Source: JBGTLA01 sp041744375 (GTDB lineage: Bacteria; Actinomycetota; Acidimicrobiia; Spongiisociales; ZC4RG35). From it: a DNA stretch of 5,980 bases. Location: contig JBGTLA010000159.1 of NCBI GenBank assembly GCA_041744375.1, positions 1-5,980 on the forward strand. The letters run 5' to 3'. The position numbers and the translations under genes are program-made. Within the stretch, counting starts at the first letter, position 1. Every line of letters begins with the position of its first letter. Shown in pieces: positions 1 to 5,980 of this stretch. The notes beneath the pieces are model-generated. The model made no database searches. It was not told the origin of the DNA and saw only the letters and a list, made by a program, of their open reading frames with translations.

Positions 1-3000
1 CCGGCGGACCGCCGTCGATGGACTCGACGACGAAACGGCGGTTGCGAGAGGCCACCCGCGCCACGGCTGGGGCGATCTCGTTCACGGCACCAGCGGCCGG
101 CTCCAGCACGGTCAGCGCCCGCCCCCCTCGATCGACGAACACGGCGAGGGCTCCCTCGACCAGGATTACGTAGCTGCCTGCCACCCGGGCCAGCCGCCCT
201 GGGGAGTCGGGCCAGGGCAGAACGGCGCCGTAGGGATTGGCGGGATCGGTGGCGGCGAGGGCGACAACTCCGACGTCGACGCTGGATCGGAGGCGGTCGA
301 CCGCCCCGGATGTGGCGAATTGGGCACCACCTTGGCCTTCGACGAAATAACCCCGGCGCACGCGTCCCGTCTCTTCCATGCGGCTGAGCACCGGGTAGAG
401 GGCACTGAAACCACCCACCAATCCCTCGGTGGCGACCACCTGGCGCGTGACGACGCCGTACCGCTCCAACAGCTGATCCGCCCAGGCAGTGGCTCGCTCG
501 GTGTCGGAGGGTGTGGGCCCCCCCAGACGCGAGACGAGCGACCAGCGGCCACCGGCATGGGCGCCGAAGGTTCCCGTCAGCCCTCCCGCACGGCGCTTGC
601 GCCCTCGCCGCGCCAGGAAAGCCCGCACCGGCATGAGCGTGTCGTTGGTCACCTCCCCGGACCACACCAGGTCCCACAGGGCGTCGATGACGGTCTCGGG
701 GTCCCCGCCGCCGGCGGCGGTGTAGAGGTCGGCGAAGAAGCTCGCTCCCCGCTCGGTGAGGTGTGAGCGCAACACCTCCGCCACGTGCCCCTCGGGCGGC
801 GGCACCGGCTCACCGAGGTCGAGGGAGGCCAGCTGGTGGCGGAAGTACAGGGCCAGTCTTCCGTCGCGAGGCCCGAGGGACCCCCGCCCCACCCATACGA
901 TTTCACCCTCCAGCATGAGCTGATCGAGAACCGGCCCACCTTCGAGGAGACGATCGGCGAGGATGTCCCTCTCCAGGACCGAGGCGGCCACACTGGCTCC
1001 CTGCAACCGGGCGATGACCTCCTCCACGGCGCTTCTGCCTCGTCTCAGCTCCTCGACTCCCTGCCAGGCGGGAAGAAAACGCCCGACGGCCCGTGTGTCG
1101 ACCGGCTCGACCTCACCCCGCAGAACCGAAAGGGATCGTCGCTTGAGCCGACGCAGCACGTCGTGGTCGACCCACTCGGTGGCCCCGGTGAACGGTGTGA
1201 ACCCACCGGTGACGACGCGACCCTGCGCCTGGAGTTTCTCGAGAGCGATCCCGACGACTCCGGGTGCCAGATGGAGGGCGGCGCCGGCCTGGGCGACCGT
1301 GAAGGGGCCGCGGGTACGGGCATACCGACCGACCACGTCGCCGAGCGGGTCGTCGACGGGCTGCAACAAAGCGTGGGGGACCCCGCGCGGGGGCTGGATT
1401 CCCAGCGCGTCGCGCAGACGGGCGGCGTCTTCGACTGCAGCCCAGCGCGGCTCTCCCGCCACATGGACCTGGATGAGGCGTCGGGACTCGGTCAGAGAGG
1501 CTACGGCGGCCCCGGCGTCGACGCCTTCACTCCGGGCCGCCACGTCGGCGATCGTCAGCGGTCCCAGGTCGCGAAAGAGGTCGGCGACTGCGTCGACCGA
1601 ACGAGCGGCGCGTTCGGGAGTGAGCCGCTGCAGCTCCGATTCCACGTCGGCGATCACCTCGGGAGAGAGCAGTTGACGGAGTTCGCCTTCTCCCAGGAGC
1701 TCGGCGAGCAGCTCGCGATCCAGCGTGAGTGCCGCCGCCCGCCTCTCCGCCAGCGGCGTGTCGGCCTCGTACATGAAGGCGGCAACGAAGGCAAACAGCA
1801 ACGAAGAGGCGAACGGAGACGGCCCGGCCAGGTCGACCTCGGTGAGGCGAATACGCCGGGAAGCGATGTCTCCCAGCACCTGCTGGAGAGCCGGGAGGTC
1901 GAAGTCGTCGGTGAGGATCTCGCGGTAGGTCTCGAGAACGATCGGAAACGAGCCGAATTGCTTGGCAACGGTCAACAGGCCGGCGGCCCGGCGCCGCTGA
2001 AGCCACAGCGGGGTGCGTGAGCCCGGACGCCGACGGGGGAGAAGAAGAGATCGCCCCGCTGCCTCGCGAAAGCGGGCTGCGAACAAGGCCGACTCGCTGA
2101 GGTGGTCGATGAGAAGTGGTTCGACTTCGTCAGGGTCGAGAGCGAAGTCGTCGACGCCCGGCACCTCGTCGGCGTCGGGGAAGCGGAAGGCGATTCCGTC
2201 GTCGGACCAGATGACATCTACATCGGACTGGTGACCCGCCTTGAGCTTCTGGGTGAGGGCCATGGCCCAGGGGGCATGCACCTTCGCTCCTAGCGGAGAC
2301 AAGATGACCACCCGCCAGTCGCCGATCTCGTCTCGGAAGCGTTCGACCACGATGGTGCGATCTGTGGGGACACAGCCGGTGGCGGTCAGTTCTTCCTGCA
2401 GATAGGCGACCAGATTGGTCGCCGCCAACTCGTCGAGGCCGTAGTCGGTCTGGAGACGGGTCCGGGCTTGCGGAGCGGGCAGTGCGGCCATCTCTGCGGT
2501 GAATGCTCCTACCGCCTGCCCGGTGGCGAGGGGGCGGCCCGCCATGTCGCCGTGCCAGAAGGGGATCTTGGCGGCCGGTTCCCCGGGGGCGGGAATCACC
2601 TCGACCCGGTCGACGCCGATATCGGTGATCCGCCAGGTGGATGCCCCCAGGACGAACACGTCGCCCTGGCGAGACTCGTACACCATCTCTTCGTCCAGTT
2701 CACCAACCCGTGATCCCTCGGGCAGAACCACTCGATACAGGCCCCGATCGGGAATCGTGCCGGGATTCGTGACCGCCAGCTGGCGGGCACCCGGTCGGGC
2801 GGTGACGGTGCCGGTCGATCGGTCCCACACCACCCGGGGCCGCAGCTCGGCGAAGAGGTCGGAGGGGTAGCGACCCGAGAGCATGTCGAGGGTGGCGTCG
2901 AAGGCAGAGCGGGGCAGTTCGGTGTAGGGGTGAGCCCGGCGAATCAGGTCGTACATCTCGTCGGCGGTGCGGTCGTCCATGACCACCATGGCGACCAACT

Positions 3001-4285
3001 GCTGGGCGAGCACGTCGAGCGGGTTGAGCGGAACGACCGTCGGTTCGACCTCGCCGCGCACCATCTGGCCGGCGACCACCGTGGACACCAACAGGTCGCC
3101 GCGATGTTTGGGGAAGAGCTTGGCCCGGCTCACCTCGCCGACGTGGTGGCCTGCCCGGCCCACCCTCTGGAGGCCGGAGGCCACCGAGACGGGCGACTCG
3201 ACCTGGATGACGAGGTCGACGGCGCCCATGTCGATACCCAACTCCAGCGAGGAGGTGGCGACCACTGCCTTCAGCGTGCCGTTCTTGAGGGCTTCTTCGA
3301 TGTCGACCCGTTGCTCTCTCGACACCGAGCCGTGGTGGGACCGGGCGATCTCCTCGCCGGCCAAGAGGTTGAGCTCACCGCAGAGACGTTCCGCCAGGCG
3401 GCGCGAATTGGCGAAGACGATGGTCGACGTGTGGGATGTGATGAGCTCGAGGATGCGGGGGTACACCGCCGGCCAGATGGAACGGGTCCGTATCGCATCC
3501 GGTTCGAGCGGGTCGGGAGCCGCCGGCGCGGCCATGTCGTCGACGGGGACGACGATTTCGAGATCGACCGGTCTCCTGTCCGTCACGTCGACGATGACCA
3601 CAGGTCGTGGGGTGGGGTGCCCGTCGAGTGCCTCGTTGCCCGCCAGGAAGGCGGCGATCTTGTCGAGAGGCCGCTGAGTGGCCGACAGCCCAATTCGTTG
3701 GGGGTGACCGCTGATGTCGGAGAGCCGCTCCAGCGACAGCGCCAGGTGAGATCCTCGTTTGGTGCCGGCGACGGCGTGAATCTCGTCGACGATGACCCAG
3801 CGCACCGTGGTGAGCGTCTCACGGGCCTGGGAGGTGAGGAGCAGATACAACGACTCGGGAGTGGTGATGAGTATGTCGGGGGGGCTGTGTTGCATCCGTC
3901 TGCGCTCGTCGGCGGGCGTGTCGCCGGTGCGCAGGAAGGTGGTCAGTTCGGGGAGTGTGTCCCCCCCGATGCGCTCGGCCGCGTGCCGGATGCCCGCCAG
4001 GGGGGCCCGCAGGTTGCGATCGATGTCGTAGGCCAATGCCTTGAGCGGCGACACGTAGAGAACCCGGCACCGTTCCGCTCGCTCCGGCGGTGGCTCGTGG
4101 AGGAGGCGATCGATCGTCCACAAGAAGGCGGCGAGGGTCTTCCCCGAGCCCGTCGGGGCGTGGATGAGCGTGTGCCCGCCGGCGGCGATGGCCTTCCATC
4201 CTTGTTCCTGGGCTTCGGTGGGCCGGGGAAAATTCGCCTCGAACCAGGCCACCGTGGCGGGAGTGAACTGGTCGAGCGAGCTCAT
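1..4285 (-). CDS. lhr: Lhr-type ATP-dependent DNA helicase, C-terminus cut by window edge
   Basis: Large superfamily 2 helicase of DNA repair. Characterised Lhr proteins are ATP-driven 3'-to-5' single-strand translocases that unwind RNA:DNA and DNA duplexes. The frame is open for 1428 codons with no stop. RecA-like core: Q motif near Q26, Walker A APTGSGKT (43-50, K49), Walker B DEIH (167-170), SAT (201-203), TIVFANSRR (288-296), SSLELGID (345-352), QRVGRAGHH (373-381). Lhr-specific winged-helix/beta-barrel part follows, with PFWHGD (W577) and a YEADTPLAERR stretch from Y839. From about residue 880 there is an Lhr-type C-terminal region, expected from known structures to be tandem winged helices resembling AlkZ glycosylase. 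Known full-length Lhr is about 1500-1540 residues, so roughly 80-110 are missing. The start ATG at 4285 fits the family N-terminus and the promoter spacing; no Shine-Dalgarno is seen. An in-frame GTG at 4309 is a less likely start. Confidence 0.96.
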   Translation of the reverse strand, partial: MSSLDQFTPATVAWFEANFPRPTEAQEQGWKAIAAGGHTLIHAPTGSGKTLAAFLWTIDRLLHEPPPERAERCRVLYVSPLKALAYDIDRNLRAPLAGIRHAAERIGGDTLPELTTFLRTGDTPADERRRMQHSPPDILITTPESLYLLLTSQARETLTTVRWVIVDEIHAVAGTKRGSHLALSLERLSDISGHPQRIGLSATQRPLDKIAAFLAGNEALDGHPTPRPVVIVDVTDRRPVDLEIVVPVDDMAAPAAPDPLEPDAIRTRSIWPAVYPRILELITSHTSTIVFANSRRLAERLCGELNLLAGEEIARSHHGSVSREQRVDIEEALKNGTLKAVVATSSLELGIDMGAVDLVIQVESPVSVASGLQRVGRAGHHVGEVSRAKLFPKHRGDLLVSTVVAGQMVRGEVEPTVVPLNPLDVLAQQLVAMVVMDDRTADEMYDLIRRAHPYTELPRSAFDATLDMLSGRYPSDLFAELRPRVVWDRSTGTVTARPGARQLAVTNPGTIPDRGLYRVVLPEGSRVGELDEEMVYESRQGDVFVLGASTWRITDIGVDRVEVIPAPGEPAAKIPFWHGDMAGRPLATGQAVGAFTAEMAALPAPQARTRLQTDYGLDELAATNLVAYLQEELTATGCVPTDRTIVVERFRDEIGDWRVVILSPLGAKVHAPWAMALTQKLKAGHQSDVDVIWSDDGIAFRFPDADEVPGVDDFALDPDEVEPLLIDHLSESALFAARFREAAGRSLLLPRRRPGSRTPLWLQRRRAAGLLTVAKQFGSFPIVLETYREILTDDFDLPALQQVLGDIASRRIRLTEVDLAGPSPFASSLLFAFVAAFMYEADTPLAERRAAALTLDRELLAELLGEGELRQLLSPEVIADVESELQRLTPERAARSVDAVADLFRDLGPLTIADVAARSEGVDAGAAVASLTESRRLIQVHVAGEPRWAAVEDAARLRDALGIQPPRGVPHALLQPVDDPLGDVVGRYARTRGPFTVAQAGAALHLAPGVVGIALEKLQAQGRVVTGGFTPFTGATEWVDHDVLRRLKRRSLSVLRGEVEPVDTRAVGRFLPAWQGVEELRRGRSAVEEVIARLQGASVAASVLERDILADRLLEGGPVLDQLMLEGEIVWVGRGSLGPRDGRLALYFRHQLASLDLGEPVPPPEGHVAEVLRSHLTERGASFFADLYTAAGGGDPETVIDALWDLVWSGEVTNDTLMPVRAFLARRGRKRRAGGLTGTFGAHAGGRWSLVSRLGGPTPSDTERATAWADQLLERYGVVTRQVVATEGLVGGFSALYPVLSRMEETGRVRRGYFVEGQGGAQFATSGAVDRLRSSVDVGVVALAATDPANPYGAVLPWPDSPGRLARVAGSYVILVEGALAVFVDRGGRALTVLEPAAGAVNEIAPAVARVASRNRRFVVESIDGGPP

Positions 4286-4292
4286 GCGCGTG

Positions 4293-4315
4293 AGAGTATC
4301 GGGTGCCACCGACAA
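4293..4315 (-). promoter_or_regulatory. PafBC-type (RecA-independent DNA damage) promoter of lhr
   Basis: Read on the minus strand, the bases are TTGTCGGTG, then 8 bases, then TACTCT. This matches the published actinobacterial RecA-NDp consensus tTGTCRGtg-N8-TAnnnT at every specified position. That motif is recognised by RNA polymerase with the WYL-domain activator PafBC after DNA damage. The -10 element ends 7 bases before the lhr ATG, so the transcript would start at or beside the A of the start codon and be leaderless. That agrees with the missing ribosome binding site. No good classical -35 hexamer sits at normal spacing, as expected for a promoter that depends on an activator. Seen: the motif and its spacing. 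Inferred: damage induction in this organism. Confidence 0.85.
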
Positions 4316-4349
4316 GGCGACTGGGGACGGCCGAAGCGGCGACGATGAC

Positions 4350-4378
4350 TTGCCAGGCGGATCCCCAAGCCCTTTACT
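4350..4378 (+). promoter_or_regulatory. Candidate promoter P1 for the HD-GYP gene
   Basis: TTGCCA (4350-4355; 5 of 6 to TTGACA) is followed by exactly 17 bases and TTTACT (4373-4378; 4 of 6 to TATAAT). Transcription would start near 4385, giving a leader of about 120 bases before the ATG at 4508. The -10 lies inside an imperfect palindrome (4367-4386). Matches of this quality occur by chance, so this is only a candidate. Confidence 0.35.
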
Positions 4379-4386
4379 GAAGGCTT
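4367..4386. repeat. Imperfect palindrome over the candidate P1 -10
   Basis: AAGCCCTT and AAGGCTT face each other across a short centre; the arms pair over 7 bases with one bulged C. The palindrome covers TTTACT, the putative -10 of the promoter reading toward the HD-GYP gene, which is where a repressor operator could sit. No T-run follows, so an intrinsic terminator is unlikely. I do not recognise the site as belonging to a known regulator. Confidence 0.35.
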
Positions 4387-4392
4387 GTCGGG

Positions 4393-4427
4393 TTCCCTGG
4401 TGGGAAAGGCCGTGGTTCGGATGGCCT
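4393..4427 (+). repeat. Two back-to-back short inverted repeats in the HD-GYP upstream region
   Basis: TTCCC-TGGT-GGGAA (4393-4406) is a 5-bp stem with a 4-base loop. It is followed without a gap by AGGCC, 11 bases and GGCCT (4407-4427), another 5-bp stem. An alternative pairing TGGC-CTATTT-GCCA (4422-4435) would compete with the second stem. If transcription begins near 4385 these could be leader RNA hairpins; otherwise they may be protein-binding sites or chance. I checked by eye for the conserved core of the known cyclic-di-GMP riboswitch and did not find it. Confidence 0.35.
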
Positions 4428-4429
4428 AT

Positions 4430-4457
4430 TTGCCACAATGAGTCGGTAACGCATCAT
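4430..4457 (+). promoter_or_regulatory. Alternative candidate promoter P2 for the HD-GYP gene
   Basis: A second TTGCCA (4430-4435) is followed by 16 bases and CATCAT (4452-4457; 4 of 6 to TATAAT). Transcription would start near 4464, leaving a leader of about 44 bases. It is weaker than the candidate at 4350-4378 because its -10 lacks the first T. It competes with that candidate as the start of the same transcript, though both could be used. Confidence 0.2.
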
Positions 4458-4507
4458 GGTGCCAGACGACTCTCCTCTTGTACGTCCCCCTACATCGAGT
4501 GTTTTGA

Positions 4508-5104
4508 ATGACCCCTCGCCGTCACCCCGAACGCGACTCTCTCCTTGCGGCCATGGAGAACATGGTCGAGGACATCCACGGACACGTCCACCGAGTTTCG
4601 GACCTGTCGGTGGCTCTCGGAACCACGTTGGGGCTCACCGAGGCAGACCAGATCAGGCTGGGCTTGGTGGGTGTCCTCCACGATGTGGGCAAGGTGCACG
4701 TCGACCCGGCCATCCTCTCCAAGCCCGGCCCCCTCGACCCCATCGAGCTCGATCACATGCGGCGCCACCCGGAGTTGGGTTTTGCGATGACGGTCGACAA
4801 GTTCGACCGGCGGGTGTCCGAGGCCATCCTCTATCACCACGAGCGGTATGACGGACACGGCTACCCCTTCGGGCTGGAAGGCACAGAGATCCCCCTCCTG
4901 GCCAGGATCGTGTTGGTGGCCGACGCCTACGACGCCATGGTCAGCCATCGTTGTTACCAGCCGGCCCTCCCCACCACTCACGCCGTGGCCGAGGTGAATG
5001 CCCACAGTGGCACCCAATTCGATCCGATGGTGGTGGAGGCCTTCAACGTCATCGCCCAACTGGATGGCCTCCCGGCCGGAATGGCCGTCGCCCACTTCGG
5101 CTGA
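4508..5104 (+). CDS. Stand-alone HD-GYP domain protein, probable cyclic-di-GMP phosphodiesterase
   Basis: A 198-residue cytosolic protein that is almost entirely one HD-GYP domain. The family hydrolyses cyclic-di-GMP to pGpG or GMP. Visible: HDVGK (H58, D59, K62), H87 in HPELG, HHERYDGHGYP (H110, H111, GYP at 118-120), ARIVLVADAYDAM (D139) and GTQFDP (168-173). H26 fills the N-terminal histidine ligand place, with D22 four residues before it. Most HD-GYP proteins carry a receiver, PAS, GAF or membrane sensor part; here only about 20 residues precede the domain, with no signal peptide or membrane segment. The substrate is not proven, since some HD-GYP proteins act on other cyclic dinucleotides. 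ATG at 4508 gives a complete domain; the only upstream aid is a weak GAG 9 bases before it. ATG at 4553 is a possible later start. The gene is divergent from lhr and convergent with the crotonase gene. Confidence 0.93.
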   Translation: MTPRRHPERDSLLAAMENMVEDIHGHVHRVSDLSVALGTTLGLTEADQIRLGLVGVLHDVGKVHVDPAILSKPGPLDPIELDHMRRHPELGFAMTVDKFDRRVSEAILYHHERYDGHGYPFGLEGTEIPLLARIVLVADAYDAMVSHRCYQPALPTTHAVAEVNAHSGTQFDPMVVEAFNVIAQLDGLPAGMAVAHFG

Positions 5105-5134
5105 CACCCGGCACATACGATCAGGGCCCGACGA

Positions 5135-5929
5135 TCACGACCCGGCGGGTCGCCAACGCTCGAGGTAGGCCGCTACCGCCTCGGCGTGGTCGGGGTTGGC
5201 GTGGCTGAGCCCCTGCAGCGCGGCTGAGAACTCCAAGAACCCGTCGAGGTCCATCGAGCGGGCCTGACGAAACAGGCGCTTGGTGAGACGGATCGAGTGG
5301 GCAGGCTTGGAGGCGATCTCGTGGGCGAGCTCTTGGGCGCGCGACATCAGCGCCTCCGGCTCCACCGCCTCGAGGAGCACGTCCAGAACCAGCGCTTCGG
5401 AGGCGTCCACCCGCCGGCCGGTGAAGGCGAGGTGGGCGGCTCTCTGCCAGCCCACCACCCTGGGAAGTATCCATGCTCCGCCATCGCCGGGAATGATGCC
5501 GAGGTCGACGAAGGTGTGGGCGAACCAGGCGTCGGTCGAGCCGATGCGCAGGTCACAGCCGAGAACGAGGTCGAAGCCGGCTCCGACGGCAGGACCGTTC
5601 ACGGCAGCGATGGTGACGAGATCGGTCGAAGCCATGGCACGGGTGAGACCCTGGATGGTGTGGCGGTATGCCTCGGCGATCTCGTCGGGGGTACCGGCGA
5701 ACATGCCCGCACCGTCCGCCATGTCCTTGACGTTTCCGCCCGCCGAGAAGGCGGTTCCCTCTCCCGTGACGATCATGACAGAGACGCCGGCCGCCGGCGC
5801 GGTGATGGCTCCGATCACCTCGGCGAGCATGTCGGGACCGGTGATGGCGTTGCGGATCTCGGGCCGGGCCAGGGTGAGGGTCGCTACCGGCCCGTCCACG
5901 GCCAGGCGTATGTGTTCGGGGTGACTCAC
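5135..5929 (-). CDS. Enoyl-CoA hydratase/isomerase (crotonase) family protein
   Basis: A 264-residue cytosolic protein of normal length for the family, which binds acyl-CoA thioesters and stabilises an enolate in an oxyanion hole. Visible: substrate-loop stretch RPEIRNAI (22-29), first oxyanion element FSAGGNVKDM (61-70), second NGPAVGAGFDLVLGCD (111-126), then FVDLGIIPGDGGAWILPRVVG (140-160) and the usual helical C-terminus. By hand alignment the two catalytic glutamates of rat mitochondrial hydratase (E144, E164) correspond to D120 and F140. Classical hydration of crotonyl-CoA is therefore uncertain and the exact reaction is not assignable; a role in fatty-acid or other acyl-CoA breakdown is inferred. 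The start is GTG at 5929, within a GTGA overlap with the stop of the upstream gene. No Shine-Dalgarno is seen, so translational coupling is likely. The 30-base gap to the convergent HD-GYP gene holds no other gene. Confidence 0.92.
   Translation of the reverse strand: MSHPEHIRLAVDGPVATLTLARPEIRNAITGPDMLAEVIGAITAPAAGVSVMIVTGEGTAFSAGGNVKDMADGAGMFAGTPDEIAEAYRHTIQGLTRAMASTDLVTIAAVNGPAVGAGFDLVLGCDLRIGSTDAWFAHTFVDLGIIPGDGGAWILPRVVGWQRAAHLAFTGRRVDASEALVLDVLLEAVEPEALMSRAQELAHEIASKPAHSIRLTKRLFRQARSMDLDGFLEFSAALQGLSHANPDHAEAVAAYLERWRPAGS
5138..5152. terminator. Weak hairpin at the convergent gene ends
   Basis: CGACCC-GGC-GGGTCG forms a perfect 6-bp stem with a 3-base loop, covering the last codons of the crotonase gene next to its stop at 5135-5137. 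It lies about 34 bases past the HD-GYP stop, so it could serve transcripts from both sides. No T-run follows on either strand, so it is not a classical intrinsic terminator. The heptamer ACGATCA also occurs twice here (5117-5123 and 5131-5137). Confidence 0.3.
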
Positions 5930-5980
5930 ATCAGCCCGGCGCGCGAGGCGGCAGCGGTGAACGCCTCGATCCGGTCCGGG
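5926..5980 (-). CDS. C-terminal end of an unidentified protein, cut by window edge
   Basis: The last 17 codons of a gene entering from the right edge are visible, ending PDRIEAFTAAASRAGLM and TGA at 5928-5926. The TGA overlaps the GTG start of the downstream crotonase gene by 4 bases (GTGA), the usual sign of a co-translated operon pair. A partner in acyl-CoA metabolism would be expected from that coupling, but the tail is too short to name a family. It could be chance open sequence, but the overlap and the matching codon bias argue for a real gene. Confidence 0.65.
   Translation of the reverse strand, partial: PDRIEAFTAAASRAGLM

Noticed and set aside
785..2020. Plus-strand open frame (411 codons) antisense to the lhr C-terminal region
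   Set aside because: It has the same register opposite lhr as the other antisense frame. The minus-strand reading shows Lhr-family sequence throughout, so this is a shadow of third-position G/C bias.
2930..4348. Long plus-strand open frame (472 codons) antisense to lhr
   Set aside because: It lies in codon register opposite the helicase frame and its residues are low-complexity H/D/G/R-rich, as expected from reading G+C-rich codons backwards. It has no recognisable domain, while the minus strand carries every helicase motif.
4384..4406. Second PafBC-like motif, TTGTCGGGT, on the plus strand toward the HD-GYP gene
   Set aside because: The first half nearly matches, but the -10 place after 8 bases reads GGGAAA instead of TAnnnT. 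It is not a usable damage promoter.
4367..4460. Known riboswitch (cyclic-di-GMP, cyclic-di-AMP, cobalamin or TPP classes) upstream of the HD-GYP gene
   Set aside because: None of the conserved core strings of these classes is visible, and the stems are only about 5 bp.
4286..4507. LexA-type SOS box (TCGAAC-N4-GTTCGA) in the divergent region
   Set aside because: I see no such palindrome; the damage signal here is the PafBC-type motif.
4490..5116. Minus-strand open frame (208 codons) opposite the HD-GYP gene
   Set aside because: The plus strand encodes a complete HD-GYP domain with all ligands, and the antisense product has no recognisable motif.
5280..5924. Plus-strand open frame (214 codons) opposite the crotonase gene
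   Set aside because: It is Ser/Ala/Arg/Pro-rich with no domain, whereas the minus strand encodes a full crotonase with a coupled start.
1..5980. A functional system joining Lhr, HD-GYP and crotonase
   Set aside because: The genes are divergent and then convergent, with separate promoters and unrelated known functions. Proximity alone does not support a shared system.

Overview
The window is G+C-rich (roughly two thirds by eye), densely coded DNA with no rRNA, tRNA, CRISPR array or mobile element that I can see. Gene content, codon bias, an apparently leaderless start and a PafBC-type damage promoter (TTGTCGGTG-N8-TACTCT) point to an actinobacterium (Actinomycetota). The lineage is inferred from these features; no marker gene is present.

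Layout. Bases 1-4285, minus strand, are one uninterrupted reading frame for a full-type Lhr ATP-dependent DNA helicase. It lacks only its C-terminal end, which lies beyond base 1. Bases 4286-4507 are a divergent intergenic region. It carries the damage-inducible-type promoter reading into lhr, one or two candidate promoters reading the other way, and a cluster of short inverted repeats. Bases 4508-5104, plus strand, encode a compact stand-alone HD-GYP protein, a probable cyclic-di-GMP phosphodiesterase. After a 30-base gap, 5135-5929 on the minus strand encode an enoyl-CoA hydratase/isomerase (crotonase) family protein. It is translationally coupled by a 4-base GTGA overlap to an upstream gene of which only the last 17 codons are visible.

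How it fits together. Three separate functions meet here: DNA repair (Lhr, probably switched on by DNA damage through PafBC), second-messenger signalling (HD-GYP) and acyl-CoA metabolism (the crotonase operon). I see no evidence that they form one system. The best-supported new observation is the near-perfect PafBC promoter placed so that transcription would begin at or next to the lhr start codon. Second is the small HD-GYP protein, which has the complete metal-ligand pattern but no sensor domain. I found no wholly novel system.
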